Part shown: positions 14,101 through 29,100 of the stretch, in pieces
Layout of the letters: each line of letters starts with the position of its first letter
How positions within the stretch are numbered: position 1 is the first letter of the stretch
Program-made: the position numbers and the translations under genes
From: Echinometra lucunter
Taxonomy: Eukaryota > Echinodermata > Echinoidea > Camarodonta > Echinometridae
Assembly (NCBI GenBank): GCA_029962745.1
Contig: CM057155.1
Coordinates: forward strand, 32,042,378 to 32,106,377
DNA length: 64,000 nt
Direction of reading: 5' to 3'
Notes under the pieces: model-generated
What the model saw: only the letters and a program-made list of their open reading frames with translations
The model's database searches: none
Told to the model about the DNA's origin: nothing

Positions 14101-17100
14101 AGGTAAATTAATGTACAAGTACAAGTAAATAGTCACGATTGCGGACCTCAATAGGGAATATTTTCCAAATATAGTTTTGAATTTAAAGTATTTGGGTAAC
14201 AACTCAAAAGGGATATAGATATATTGCATCCTAGGTAGTACTGAAAATGGAAGAGGCGTTTTTCGTTGCCACCATCATCAACGTTATTTTCCTTGTTCTT
14301 GAATTGTAGACTATCGGAAGGTACGCCATCCGTTTCCGGTTCAAGCTCGATCAAGATCAACCCTTCGGCAGATCTTCGCTTAAGATCGGACTGTGTGGTC
14401 GATTGCGATGGTGTTATGTACAGTTGGGACATGGAGTATAACAATGGGACTCATACCCTGCCATTGACGGGATGGGAAAGCAATGCTACAGGTAAGGATC
14501 CTGGGAGTTCCATCGAGTGGCAGTAGTTCCGAAGATACCTTTGTCTAAAGTTTGCAATTGCGAAGGCATTTTAAAGCAGGGCTCTATTTTGTTTGCGGAA
14601 TTATGTTTGCTATTTCAGTTCCAACATTACAAATTCTTTTTCTTCATCTGCTCATTAGAATAATGAACAGCATTTCCCTTTTCCATTTACGCACCTCAGA
14701 TATTACGAAAATTCCTAATGACGTATATTCAGAAAGGTAAGTTTTGTAGTTATTTCCAAAAGCGTGAAGTTCAGATGGAAATTTAAATTCTGTAAGATTA
14801 TTTACCTTTCGAACCATCATGGATTGTTCATGTTATCATATTCTGGATACAGAACATTATACCATGTCTCCATAATTATTCAATTCCAGGTATTCATACT
14901 GATGCACTCTACATCAAGCAAGTCGCCTTCGAACTAGAACCATCAGCTCAGAGCTACGTCATCCGTCTTGCTGCTACCAACACTTTCGGCGTGGTGGGAA
15001 TCACGGAGATCGAAGCAATAGTGAACACACCCCCAAGCGGGAACGGCTGCGGTGTCGATTCTCGAAACATTGAGCTCGGCGACTCAGTTTACATTACTTG
15101 TGATAACTGGGAAGATGAGGATGGCATATCGTCCTACGAATTCTATGGTAAAAATGTCAATGCATGATATCAACAATTTAAACAACTCTTATTGTGGACG
15201 ATATAGATGTCCTTCTAAGCATGACAAGTTAAGCAACGAATCGGACGCGCGTGATCTTTGAGCCCTGCAGCGCGCTTCCTGGTACTCTGAATAAAATGCC
15301 GCTAAGCAGAGGCTTACCCTGCAGTAATGACTGCCCCACTGATTATACAGGCTTTGATTTAACAGTAGTGAAGTTAATGCTACTAATAAAAAACATAGCT
15401 TACCCGGAGAAGCCTCATCGGCTTCAGTGGTGTTCTTCCTGAGGGCTCTGCCAATTATTATGAGCCCTGTTATAGATAAGTCTACAAAAATGTAGGTAAA
15501 ACATCTTGCCCAGGAATGTAAGCACTCAGCAAAGATCGAACTCAAGACCTTTCGTAAAAGATTAGAGAGCCTTCACCAACAGACCACAGTGCTCCCACTC
15601 CCGGAATCCATTCATTTACCCAGGTCATTGACAAAATACACTCATGACGAATACATTTAGGAAATAAATTCCAGCATGCATATTTTCTAGGCTCGCCCTA
15701 CCCTTCTTCAAAACATCATCTCACTTCTTTAAACTATTATAAAGGCACGCATCTCTGTATTATATTTTCATTGAAAGCGACTTTATCATCCATTTCCATT
15801 TCTGATCTCAACATTGTTCTACAGTCGTTGATAACGATATTCGAACACTTCTATATACGAGTAGTAGACACCTCGCTTCCGTTGGACTTCCGGTTGGCCA
15901 GGATAACAACACCGTGGAAGTCTCTGTCGTCATATCAGATCGCTATGGTGCATCCGTGACTGTCAGTGCAGGAAAGGTTTATGTAAGTTCTCTTTATCAC
16001 TAGCACTCCATGCTGGCATTTTACACGGAGTAATTTCAACCTGAAGTATTATTTTCTTCTGGTGAAATATTATATTTTGTCGTCTTTTCCGGTATCCAAG
16101 TGACTCCTCCGTGAATAGGAAGATGCACTCTAGATAATTACCCTCTGACAAATTTAATATACCACGGGCAGGTTGTCGAGGTCCTGGGATGTTTATAGAA
16201 ATAAAACCGTGATGATTCAGGATAGCTTTTCTGGTGTCTTACCCCAACCCCCCCCCCCCCGGCGTAAATCCGTTTTAAGGAAGGGGAGGGGGGGGGGGAT
16301 GATGGACCTTTTTTCCCCGAAATTTCTTGCGTGATCTCACACTTGAGTATACACACACACGCACAAACCCTTCCTCACCCGAGCAGACCCCCGCATACAT
16401 ATAAATCTTTCATTTTGCGAGCGAGCGGAGCGAGCGAAAAATAAGCATTTTCTTGGTTTTTAGGAGCATTTCAAATGAAAATTCCATTAGGCTATATGAC
16501 CGTCGTTTATGACATTTTAATGAAAAGTTTCACCAACTGATTAATTTCAATATCATTTTTCCTTAAAATGAGGGGGGGGGGGAGGGGGATATTTGTACAC
16601 ACCTCCCCCCCCCCTCTCGAAAAGGTAGGTATCGTCTAACTTCTGCAGTTTATTTCTGCATTATTGTGTAATACGTATCATTAAGCGTTCTTCGATGTTT
16701 TATCAATGAAGGTGGACCCTGGAAAGAAAGCCGATGAAATTCTTACCGATGACTCGGTGACTTCGAATTTGGAAGATTACGATCAACTCGAGGCTGAGGG
16801 AAGCTTAGTCTCTTTTTCAGAAAGGGCCACCATCGATATCTCAGCCCTGAATGTGGACAGAGAGTTAACGAGTATGTATGCGTTGATCTAGAAATCTTCT
16901 ATAGACGAATCGTCATTTGCCTGACGCAGGTTTGCGTCATCGACTGACGTGATCTTTGACTTTCGATGTTAAGATTGCATCATACGAATAAATCATTGTA
17001 AAATGAATAGTGCAAATACAAAAAAAATTGATAAATCAGATACATTATTTTTAACCTGTTCTATAGAATTCATGCTTCTCTCTCAGGCCCGAATTCACAC

Positions 17101-20100
17101 TTTGTTTTAAACCTCTATAACAGCGTAAATCGTGCAAGTCCTGTTGTCCAATTGATGGGCAGTAATGCTCTTTTATACCCTCACTTACGCTTATTTACTC
17201 TTTTTTACGCTCAATAACGCTTTACTGTGATTAACATTAACTATTAGACCATGGTAAGGTAAACCTCCTTTGTGGGTTCGGGCCAAGTACGTTTCCAGGA
17301 GGTTGCCGCTGAAAAGTAGACCTCCACCATGTCCATTGCCTGTATAACTCCCCATATTACTGAGGGATTTCGATTTCACCATCTCATGATGTTTCCCTTT
17401 TGTGCCCTATTGAATACGCAGTCCATATCTACACTGCGAAAGCCTCTTTGGCCTTTGATCTTGATTGTCATATTAGATGCCATCGTATACACAAGATACA
17501 AGAACCCTGTAATCCTTCTTTAAAAAAAAATATTCTGCATATTTGTATATCTTTCTGTACTAATATGTCGTATAAAAGCCATATAATTGATTTTCTTCTC
17601 GATATTGAACTAGATCCTCGCATAGAAGGAGAAATTGAAACGCATGAGGGTGCTTTGGGCACAGGCAATGAAACCATTACGACACTGGTAAATATTTTAC
17701 ATTTGCTTTCAAGATTTTAATTCATGATATTATGTATATAGGCCACATTCATATGCCTTGTATAACTATAGAAACTTTACGCTGTCGTATACAGTAGAAA
17801 TCATTGGCCGATCAGCAGACATCCAATGGAGCATCGCCGCGGGGGGGGGGGGGGGGGGGGGGGGGGGGCATCCAAATCTCATCCAAGTCTCAAATTATGA
17901 AAGCCGATTCAGTTTCGGGATATGTCACCTACGCTCAGGGAACGGTACGGAAAAAAAAAATCCTGCCAGACTTATCTTGTCGTGGAATGCCTTGTGTCGA
18001 AATACTGTCAGCACACCGTCTGAGATTTGAACCGCAAACCTTTTAACTATTAAAACAAAGTGGATGAAAACTTTACATACTGTTCATTGCAAAAATACGG
18101 CAAAAGCATCAACAATATTCAATAAATCTTAAGCTTTCAAAGAAAAATTTCACTTATGATAATCTTACGTTTTGTTAATTATTTTTATTTTTAAAGTCTT
18201 CAACAGCTATCCGCGAATTACAAGCACAGAAATTGGAGAAAACAACAAAACGTGCATTTGTGAGTATTAGTAAATCTTATCATAAAGGAATCAGACTTTG
18301 TTTTTTTGATGTTAGGTATATTTATTCATTCTTTTTCCAAATACTGTATCAGAGGTAGAGCATTGATGGAGCTGGGTATAGTGGTTCACGGTGCGCTTGT
18401 GAGCGTGCGTAAGTGTGTGTACAGGCGTAGTTTCGTGTGAGGATTTGTGGGTGTGTGGGCGTGGGTATTTAGTGTGTGCTCTTTACTTTCGATAGCTGCG
18501 AAGTGTAGAAATTTTGCTTGTCATTTGTCATTTTGTCTCTTAAGATTTCAAGGCTTAGAAGTATAGATATCATCATTGTCATTGTTAAGGCCCGCCGTTA
18601 GTTTCTTCAGGTTCTCTTTCATATTTATATCTTAAAAGTCGAACAATCCCGTTCCTTTCGAGGAATGCACAAGTCCTTTTGTATTTTTCAAAGATTTGAC
18701 AGCATTACGGAAAAGCAGAACGCTAGTCTTGTTATCTCTTTAATATTTTTTAAACTTAGGTGATGAAAGTTGCCGCATTAAAGAAGCAAAAATATATTCA
18801 TAGCAATTTGTTTTATCTGAATTTGATTTGGGCAGGTAAGAAGCAAGATTGCAGAAGTCCAGGCACAAATGACAGTCAATTCTTTTGAAGATGCCCAGGT
18901 CCTTGCAGGATCAGCCATAGAACTCTCCACATATACTGATGAACTATCTCAAAATACTTTGGTGAGTACTGATCGAAGGATAGACATGATAGAGGGCGTA
19001 ACGGCAGGGTGGAGGGAGGGGCAATAACCGTCTACAACATTTTTTTTTAAACACACATGCACACGTTAGTAACAATACGCTTATAGCACATTAATTTATT
19101 TGATGTATGATACAAGAGCAATACAGATAAAATGTCTTGCTCAAGTGCCGTGCCGGGGATCGAACCCCCATTCTCGTGTCTCCAGTCAAGCGCCTTAAAC
19201 CACTGACCACTGCACCTCCACATGCTAGACATTTCGAACAAAAAAAAAACATTTTACTTGTTTTCTGCTCAGAGTTATGGAGACTTACAAAATAAGCGTT
19301 TGATATGTTAGTTTTTTGCTTGTTAGAGATTTTGCACAATATAATTTATCCGTTTATTGGAAACTATGCCGGGATGGATGTTTGAAAATGTCGTTTTACT
19401 TGTCAGACTTTGCTGATGAAATTAAGTCTCTTTCAACAAAATCACTGACATTGTCGTTATTGAAGGGGAATGAATCTTAAAAAAAATATGGTTAGGCCGA
19501 AAGGCAGAGAAACATATCAGGAAATCTGTTGTAACTACCATAAACTCTTCGGCATCAACTAATTAACATCAAATTACAATGAGACAAAGTATATCGCATT
19601 ACCGCCTGTATACCCCTTCAATTTCTCATTTTTTAAATCTAGAATTAGCAAATGGATAAAATGAAAAGACTTCTTATCTTTGAGCTAAGCTCCAGTTAGA
19701 TTCAAACTCTTTGACAGACTCCTGAACTGACTTACATAGGTTTGAAAATAGTTTTTGAAATTCGGACGGAAAAGAATCGCAGTGAACTGTAAAGGTAATT
19801 GGATAATCCGTAGGGTCATGAGGGTAGTGTTGATTTCTTTCCACTATGAGCATGATGAGAGAATTAATTTCCTTCTCATAATCAAATAAACACAAAGTGA
19901 AATTTACACTCGCATTCTGTGAGTGTACATAGAAAGGAGGGAGGCAAGGTCACTGGAAGCCACATAATATCCATCTAATAGTCAAATGTCACATCAATGC
20001 TCCCTATTTCATCCAGAATTCCCTTGTTACTGTGGCTGATAACATACTGAATACAACGATCGAACAACAAGCGACAGCTTCCACAGAAACACTGGGAGTA

Positions 20101-23100
20101 ACTGCTTCCTTACTGCTAGGTCTTATGGGAAACATACTGCAGGTAAGTGGCTATACTGGGTGTCCCAGAAAAAGCGGAACAACGAATTTTCAGTACTTTA
20201 CATTTAAAAAGTAGATAATTTATTTGCATCAGTTGGTAAGGCATCGTCTACCAAAGAGAATGATACCAAGATTTGGAGAAGTACTTTTGATTCTGTGCTC
20301 GTTTCTTTAAATACAGTAATTGTCAAATTTCGCATGTTTTTTTGCGACAGATGAGAGCAGATTTGTGTCTGAAATGGCCTTTCATATGGCATGTTTTGTT
20401 ATTAACATGCATCAATGGGCTTCCCTCAAACATCGTATTATGAAAGCCCATCCCGACAAAATTCTACTCTCATCGGTCGCCCAAAACTTGAAAATGACTG
20501 TATTTTAAGAAACGGGCATAGAATCAATATTGCTTCACCGTAAATTCAATGATCTTGGTATCATTCTCTTTGGTAGAGGATGCTTTTCCCAATAATGTAG
20601 AAAAATTACATAAATTTTGAAGGTATAGTATTGAAAATTCACCGTTCCTCTTTTTCTGGGACACCTGGGGGTGTTTCATAAAGCTGTTCGTAAGCTACGC
20701 ACGGCTTTACGCACGACTTTACGCACGATTGGAACATGTTCTTGGGTGCTAATCAGATTGTCAATCATTTACATCTAGCACAAGAACATATCACCAGTCG
20801 TGCGTAAAGTCGTGCGTAACTTACGAACAGCGTTATGAAACACCCCCTTGTATTATGACTGTAAATTGACTGTCGTAGTGATGATGACCATATTCAATTT
20901 TCGGCTATCGCATAATCATGATAATATGATAAAGCCATGTCTTCATGCCCTTTTTCGGTTCGAAATTGAAGAGATAATCGCAGGATATAAAAGCCATTGG
21001 TTGTATTGTTTTTAAATTGTCACGCTAGATGTTGATTCATGGCTCATCCATATTAATTTCAGTGATCATATTAAGCCTTAAAAAATCTTGCAATGGCGTT
21101 TTGAATTTATTTTGAAAATTGTTTTAAGAAAATGTGCTCCATTTTTAACTAAGAGGGGATTAGAAGGAAAGAGAGGAAGACAGGCAGAGAGTGAGAGGAG
21201 TGAGGAAGGAAGAAAGAGAGATGGAGGGAGATAAAGAGGGAGGGAGAGGAGTAAAGTGTGTGTGTTTGTGTGTGGGGTGAGTGTGTGTGTGTGTGTGTGT
21301 TCAGAGAGAGTGAGAAAAAGAGAGAAAGATAAAGGGGGGGGGGGAGAGAGAGAGAGAGAGAGAGAGACCTTACCACTGAAATGATCTGACAAGAAAAATT
21401 GTCATATTTTTCTCTACCAACAAAATGCTGTCAATTATCTGTCGTCAGGGATCGGCTATGTCTGTCCAGAACTCGCTACCTGTTCTTGACGAATTTGAGA
21501 ATTCAGGAGGCGATCAGAGCTACAGTGCCCTTCAAGCTTCACTCAGTGCAGCCACATCTGATTTGGACAGTGAAGGTTTGTCTGAGGATGTCCTCATTAG
21601 TATATCGCACGGGCAAATCCAAAGGGGACCATAGTGACCCTCTACCCCCTTCCTTCGGGGGAAAAACCCGAACCAAACCAAACCAAAAGCAATAAAGCAT
21701 AATGATAATAATAGTAATGATAATAATAATGACGATAAAATAATTCTGAAAATAAAAGATATCATTTTCGGGAGAGGAGGGGGGGGGGGGTGCGGAACTG
21801 CTGTAGGAAAATATAATTGCAATTTTGTATGTTTCAAACTCCTTCCAGAAACATAATTACACATTGACATGAATATAAAGGTTTAAAAACAGTTAATAGC
21901 TTGATACCACATTATTACAAAAACGTTCTTCGTTTGGGTTTATTCATGTGCATGAAGTAAGGTGAAATGATATTTAGAGTAATAACACTCCGAAACCTAT
22001 ATTCCTACGTGAAAAAGAATATAATTACGAGCTAAACAATGACTGAGCCTTGTAAGTGATAAACATGATCACTCACTGAAGGCTGGAGGCCCGGAGCCGG
22101 GGGGATATGTCTCACTGAGGCCTGTACATCATCCGTGTAAATCATTTTCTGAAAAGCACTGTAAACGGGGATTAAGGTAGGGATAGTTTTGATACCCTAA
22201 AGAGGGAAACCCATGAACAATGTCAGATTTTTAGACCATGACGAATATGTCGACATAGAGAATGGGGATGGGGGGGGGGGGGATTTCCCGAGCCATTTCC
22301 ATTTTACCTTTCTAATTTCCGTTTTCTTTACGTTTGTATTTGCCGCCGATTTGCCGGCCGATTTGCCATATTTTCATTCCATCGTCGGGGTCTATCAAAT
22401 TTCCTACCCTTTCCGTGTATCTATCTTTGATGCCACTACTGAATTTGATACCCTTTGTTCTGATTTTTCGTGTTTTTGATACCCTGAATTGGATCCTAGA
22501 GTTCCCCGCCCGGTACTGAAAAAGAACCCTTGTCCACGTTTTTGTTTAGTACGCGGATGATTTACAGGCTTCAAGGAGACATATCCTCCGGGGGCTGGAG
22601 GAGTTGAAGAACAAGACATTTCCTTATCAAGCCTAAACGATAATTAAAGCTACATTTGAAATTCATTAGTTATTGACTGTGTTTAACGTGAATATTTATT
22701 TCCCTTTTCAGGCACCACCACCGAATGGACACCAGAGAAGGAGGCGAATCTTCAGCGAAAAAGGGATAGGGTAAACATTTTGATATCAATACCATTCAGT
22801 TTAAATCAAAAGCGCAATTTTATTATGAGATATTTATCATAATTATGTTGTAATATATGCGATAATGCGCTGTATGCTAGTCTTTTCAAACACGTTTTCT
22901 AATCAAATTACATTTGTAAAGCTTTGGTAAAGTCTAGAAATGAATTTGAAATTGAATTTTAATGCTGTTCTTCCTTTTTTGTAACAGGGTCGCGTCGTGG
23001 TGAATGAAGCCACAAACAAGCTTAACTCTATCAAGAAGCTTCTATCTCGGAACACCCTCCCTCGGGAGCCTGCACGCTCCATCCGCACGGACACGATTTC

Positions 23101-26100
23101 TATGACGTACGAAAAGAACACCTGCGACGAAGTGGCCGATCGGGAAATCTCGGAAGATTCCGGAAGCGTGTTCCTTCCCTCGCTATCGGAACTCGTCAAT
23201 GACCCACAACGTGTCTGTGGAAATGAGTCTGTTATTACACGAGAGGTAAGGGTGATGGTGATGATCGTAACGTCGATGATGACGACGATATCGAAGATGA
23301 TGGTGGTGGTGATGATGATGGTGATGGTGGTGATGATGGTGGTGACCATGATGATGATGCTGATGATGATGCTTATGATGATTATGATAAAGATGCTGAT
23401 GCTTGATGATGGTGATGATGATGATAATGATGATAATGACGATGATGATACATTTGGCATGGTTGGTGATGATGATGACGGCGATGATCATTATAATGAG
23501 TGCGATGATGATGATTATGTCGATGAGGATGAGGATATGATGACCATGATGATGCTGCTGCTGCTGATGATGATGTTAGTGATTTGTAATAACCACGAAG
23601 TGCATGTACAGCAGAAACTCGATATTTAGAGATCTGATATAACAATATTCCTCATATAACAAGGTAATATTTCGGTCTCAGCTCTTTAATTCTATTGTTT
23701 TTTTTTTTAAAACCCTGATATAACAAAATTCCTGCTATAACAAGGTAATTTTGATGGTCCCAAGGACCTCGTTATACTGAGTTTCCACTGTATTATATTT
23801 CTTTCAGGACAAAAACGTTTATAGAAAATACACCACGATTATATTGTTTTTGTACACTTTTACACCTTTTTTTTTTAGGGGGGGGGGTTGTTTTTGTTTG
23901 ATTTTGGTTCTACTTATTCACTGAGTTTGCCGAATATGTATACTTTTGCATCAAGTATGTATATGATTATGTATATCCTTTTTTTGTTTTGCATTGTTCA
24001 TATTGATGATAATCCAAAATTGTGGATTGAATATCAATAAAATTTGATTTGATTTGATTTGATTAAATCCCTACCTTCGTTAGGTTTTTAAGTATCATAT
24101 TTACATTAGTATGATATTCTTTCAAAAAACCAAATTCAGCTTTATGGTAGTAACCTGTAAAAGTCAGTCATTCAAAAGAATAGTAAAATAATACAAACTT
24201 AGTTTTGGAGAAGGTCCTTTAATTATTTTCCTCCTCCCCCCCCCTCTCGAAAGACCACTTCCTTACCCACGAATCCGTACAACTTCGAGGAGAGCTCTGA
24301 CCGTATCTCGCTCAATTCTGGCGTCATGGAAGTAGTGTTTAAAAACGACGAAGATGAACCTATACCAATCACCAACGCAAATGAGCGCATTACTATTGTC
24401 GTGAAAAGACCTGGTGCAGTGGAACCGAACTGGAACGAGTTTGGTTTGGACGAGTTCGACGCAGGAAACATTACCAACGTGACATACCACAGCTTCGACA
24501 TCAGCTTCAACGACACAGCCTTCAAGATTCAGCTCCAAGCAGAGAACGATTCGTGCTATGCGATGCTGATTGGCTTCAGCGGCTTCCCGAACTCGACTAG
24601 TTTTGATGACATCAAACTCTTCTACTTCGACAGAGATGGAAATGGTATGAATTTTGTTCAGAATCAAAACTTTGTCTCGATATTTATTCAACCGTCTCCG
24701 GAAGCATGACGAGTTTATTAGCTCAAGATGGAGAGACTCTAGAAAGCGAGGGTGGGGTGGGGGGGGGGGGGAGGTGGTAATATCAATGCTCTGTGCTTCT
24801 CACATCGTGAGATTTGAGCGTTTATGCAATGAAGCCTCCTTACTTGTTTCTTAAAGATTACTCATTCCTAGGAGGTCTTATCAATTGATTTATCGCTTAA
24901 ACTTTGCGGCATAATCAGACACTGACAAAGACCTGGGTTTTTCTCTTAAGGAATGAGCAATCTGCCCCACTTCTTCGATTTTCATTTTCTACAAATACAA
25001 CATTTCTGAAGCCTGGCTGGAAAATTGCAAAGGGGTGTTGTGCTGTGTAAAATCCTGAATATCATTCTGTGGCAAATCAAAAAGAAGTAAGGACTTTATT
25101 TCTTCTTAATTTGCCGATTGGAACATATTCGACCGACCTGTTGGCATATTTAGTCTTCCAACTGGGCGTCGACAAGCCATTTTAACTGTTAAGAATTTCC
25201 AATGACCTGTCCCTCGATGCACACTTTAGATATTTCCATTCTTTTACGGCGCGGCACTTTCGCAATTTTTGTCACTCCCTCCAGACACAGCCGACAGGGT
25301 TATTTACGAAATATTCTACAACGCCTCCGTAGTCGGCAGTAACGCTCGAAAGTACTACGCCATGCTGCTCGAACTTGACTGCGATCGCCTATTCAATGAC
25401 TACGCTGACTTGGCCTTACTAGACGACCTCGAGATTTTGTGGGCAGCGGGTAACACCAGTCAGAACTTTTCGTCTCCATACGGTGTCCGCGTTCTCTCAT
25501 CGGGATGCTCGTACTGGAGCGAGGCAGATGAAATGTGGCTGCAAGATGGATGCGAGGTAACAATCTTTTCTTTTTTTTCCAGTGAAACTACAATTTTATC
25601 GTGTTAGATGTCAGTTATACGCTATTACGGTACACCGTACGCAGATCGACCTTTTGCGTCAATGCATCCGTGGTAAATTTGAGACACTAATCACATTTCA
25701 GTTTTAAATAAACATTTATTTTCTTCCATTGAATTGATAGGATTTAACACTATTTTTTTTTCAAATTGTACAATTTATTTACGGTGACATAATCAGATAA
25801 TAGTATATGGAAGAAGGCGAGATCCCTGAAGCGAATATTTGTGGCGGGCATGCCACATTTCTAACTTCAAAAGAGAATCTAGTTTTTATTCTATATAATT
25901 CTCGTTTGAAAAACATGAATCTGAAGAACCTTAGTGCCTTCTGTCTTCAAATTTCTAAATAAGAGGACCCTTATAATATTTTTTCTGTATGAAATGTTCC
26001 ACAACATGCTGAAAGATTTTGGTTCCACAAACTGATTCAACAGTTCAAAACGACATAATCCGTTAATCAGATTGAGAGGTATAGGAACGGGATTATCAAC

Positions 26101-29100
26101 CACTTACGTTGATGATCCCGGGATTAACAATCCTCATTTTTAACACGTTATACAGTTATTCCAGACATCCCAGGTATGACATTAAAATGTGTGAAGAATG
26201 ATGTAATTTGTTGTTTCTTCAGGTCGAAAGTTCAACAGATTACAGCGTCCAACGGTGTAGTTGCACCCATCTGACGTCATTTGCAAGCACATGGATCGTC
26301 CCGCCCACTCCTCTTGATTTTAACTACATCTTCAACAATGCCGGGTTTGTTCAAAACCTCACCATTTACATCACCACCATAGTAGTATACGTGTTCTTCT
26401 GCTTCATTCTACTCTGGGCTCGACGTCGAGATCGAAAAGACCTCCTAAAGGTACGACGGATGACGGCTGATGTGGAAAGGAAGAAATAATCGTTATCAAA
26501 TTTAGGAAACTTGCCCACACTTTGCAATTTAGTACATTTTAAAAAAGTCCTAATCCCATTAAGCCGATGACTACTGGAGCTTTGTCGATACTATGAGATA
26601 GATAGGATTCCTTTTTTAACGGGTTAAATGAAAATATGAAAAGAAAGAACTAGTTTTTTAAAAACTTTTTGTTGCTTTATTTGACAACACAAATCAGAAA
26701 CATTTGATTTGAAACATATTGGAACAAATGTAGCAACAAAAACAAAAATCTACCGAAGCTGAGGAAAGCTGATGAGTTGAGTTATTTGAAATGTTTTTTT
26801 TTTTTTTGCTCAAGGAATTAAAAAAAGATGAGAAGCTGAGACTGCTGATTTTATTCGTGTTTATGTTTCTTCTCTTGAGATATCCTTTTACGATTTTTTT
26901 TGTGCCAGCGCATAAAATAAAAAAAGCGGACATGACTGTCCTGCATTTATATGTACTTTATACATGCATTTCGGGCTTCTATTGATATCATATATTAAAT
27001 GTCTGGTTTATTCATTCTCAAAGCTGGATTTCTGGTTGAAATAGTAGATAAGCTGCAATTTGATAACCATTAGCGAGTCAGAACTTGGGCTACCCCCCTC
27101 CCGGATCTTTATATCTCAGTACTATTCAAACGTTAATTGTTCATATTTTCAGCTCGGAGTCACACCACTGGCTGATAACAATCCTGCTCATAACTATTAC
27201 TACGAGATAGTAGTATTAACCGGACAGAGGAAAGCTGCTGGAACCGACTCCAAAGTAAGCCCAGGCCTGACATTTCAATAAAAAGCTTAGTCATTGATCG
27301 AATTATGATATGTTCGAATAAACGTATTGATCCAGATGTGCAGTTAATCACACACACACACACACACACACGCACACACACACATAGATCTACATCACTC
27401 TACAGCCGAGGACAACTATTGTCTCCTGTCCTCGCAAGGCTGACGGAATAAGGCTCAAATCTTTTGTTTTACGTGCGAGGACTATTGTTTGACATCCGAG
27501 GACCATTGTACTCAGGAATTTTCTTTGTTCACTGTCCTCGCTTGCAAAGCTATACAAACCCACAAACAATCGCTAATATTTGTTGTTAAGCGGCAATCAT
27601 GGCAATAGTGTCGTTATGTCCAGGTACCGCACTCATGATTGTCTTACTATCAAATGCGAAGGAGGAAGTGCTTTTTTGCGATCATGGTATGCCACAGTGT
27701 GAATAATTACATGTACCACGTGAAATTTTAATACCAATCAGAAGAAGCATACAACGAACAAGCGAAAATAGAGGAAAATGATAAGAGTTTAAATAGAAAG
27801 TATTTAGATGAAAATCAAGAAGCAGAAAAAAGTAGAGAGCAGAGAGGAGGAAACAGGAAAAAATAAGATAAAGTAGACGCAGAAGAGTGGAGAAGGAGAA
27901 GAAATAAATGAATTGAAGGTAAGATCAAGCGGTAACGAATATCAGTAAATATAAGCAGAATATAAGCAGTTAAACAAAATGAAGATTGGCGATGATAAGG
28001 AAGAATAGAATAAGAAAGAGACAAATTGTCCGAAAAATAATCGAAACAATGCTGAATAAAAGCCTTAGCAAATATAAATATTTGTTTTTGTTGATGTTTG
28101 TCCCACAGGTGAGTTTCATACTATCTGGTGAGAATGAGGAGACGGCAGTGCGTGACTTCGAGGATGACAAACGAAAGATATTCCGTCGAGGTGGTTCTGA
28201 TCGCTTTCTAATGGCTGTGCCAGGGTAAGAACTGCTACCCATAGGATGCTCTTTGTGATGGCTGTTAAAATAACAAAAGCTTATTTTCCACATTTCCTTT
28301 AAACCTTACGAGAGGACTAGAGTCATGTTGAACAAAAGGCACACTTAAACAGCAGTCTAATCATCTGATCATGCTAACTGACGCTAGCAAGACCGTACAC
28401 AGGAAGTTTTTCCGGGGGAGAGGGGGGGGGGGGGGGGGGGGGGAGGGGATATGTTTGATATTAACCATGTTAACGAGGGAGCACGCATGTTGAACAAAAG
28501 GCACACTTAAACAGCAGTCTAATTGACGCTAGCAAGGCCGTACACAGGAATTTTTTTCCTTTGGAGGGGTGGGGGGGGGGAGAATATGTTCGATATTCGA
28601 GGGAGCACTCAAGCGAGGGAGCCAAGTGACCGAGCAGAGGGAGGGGCCATCCCCCTCCCATATGAGGGCCCTTTTGCATTTTCAGAATTGAAATTGAACG
28701 TTCTGGTGCACACTTTTGGTGGGATTTTCGGAAAATTTCACCCCAAAAGGGATTCAAAATATCGGGCCGAGGAACTGCCTTCCTGCCCCTGCTGCGTACG
28801 GCAATAGACGCTAGAACTTCTAGTTTTTATCAGCTTTGATTTTAAGTCGAATAGGAATGATGGATTATTGAATCTTCATGGTTTTTCTACTAGACCACTG
28901 GGTACGCTGAACTACATGAGGATTTGGCACGACAACTCTGGCAAGGGGAAGATGCAGGGATGGTATGTCAAATACATTGCAATCAGAGACATACAGACCA
29001 GGGAGAGATTCTATTTCATCGTCAACCAGTGGTTCTCCGTGGTCGAAGATGACGGACAGGTACAATGAATGGTAGTTGTGTTGATGGTGATAATGATGTT

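Noticed and set aside
19140..19222. A tRNA gene, suggested by GGTTCGATCCCC
   Set aside because: No pairing acceptor stem or anticodon loop of normal form; the head of a SINE explains it.
21078..21392. Ser/Leu/Pro-rich minus-strand ORFs
   Set aside because: They come from the GA/GT low-complexity tract.
23246..23629. Acidic Met/Asp-rich extension of exon 23
   Set aside because: It is the GAT microsatellite after a good donor (gtaagg); the GAIN fold continues properly at 24254.
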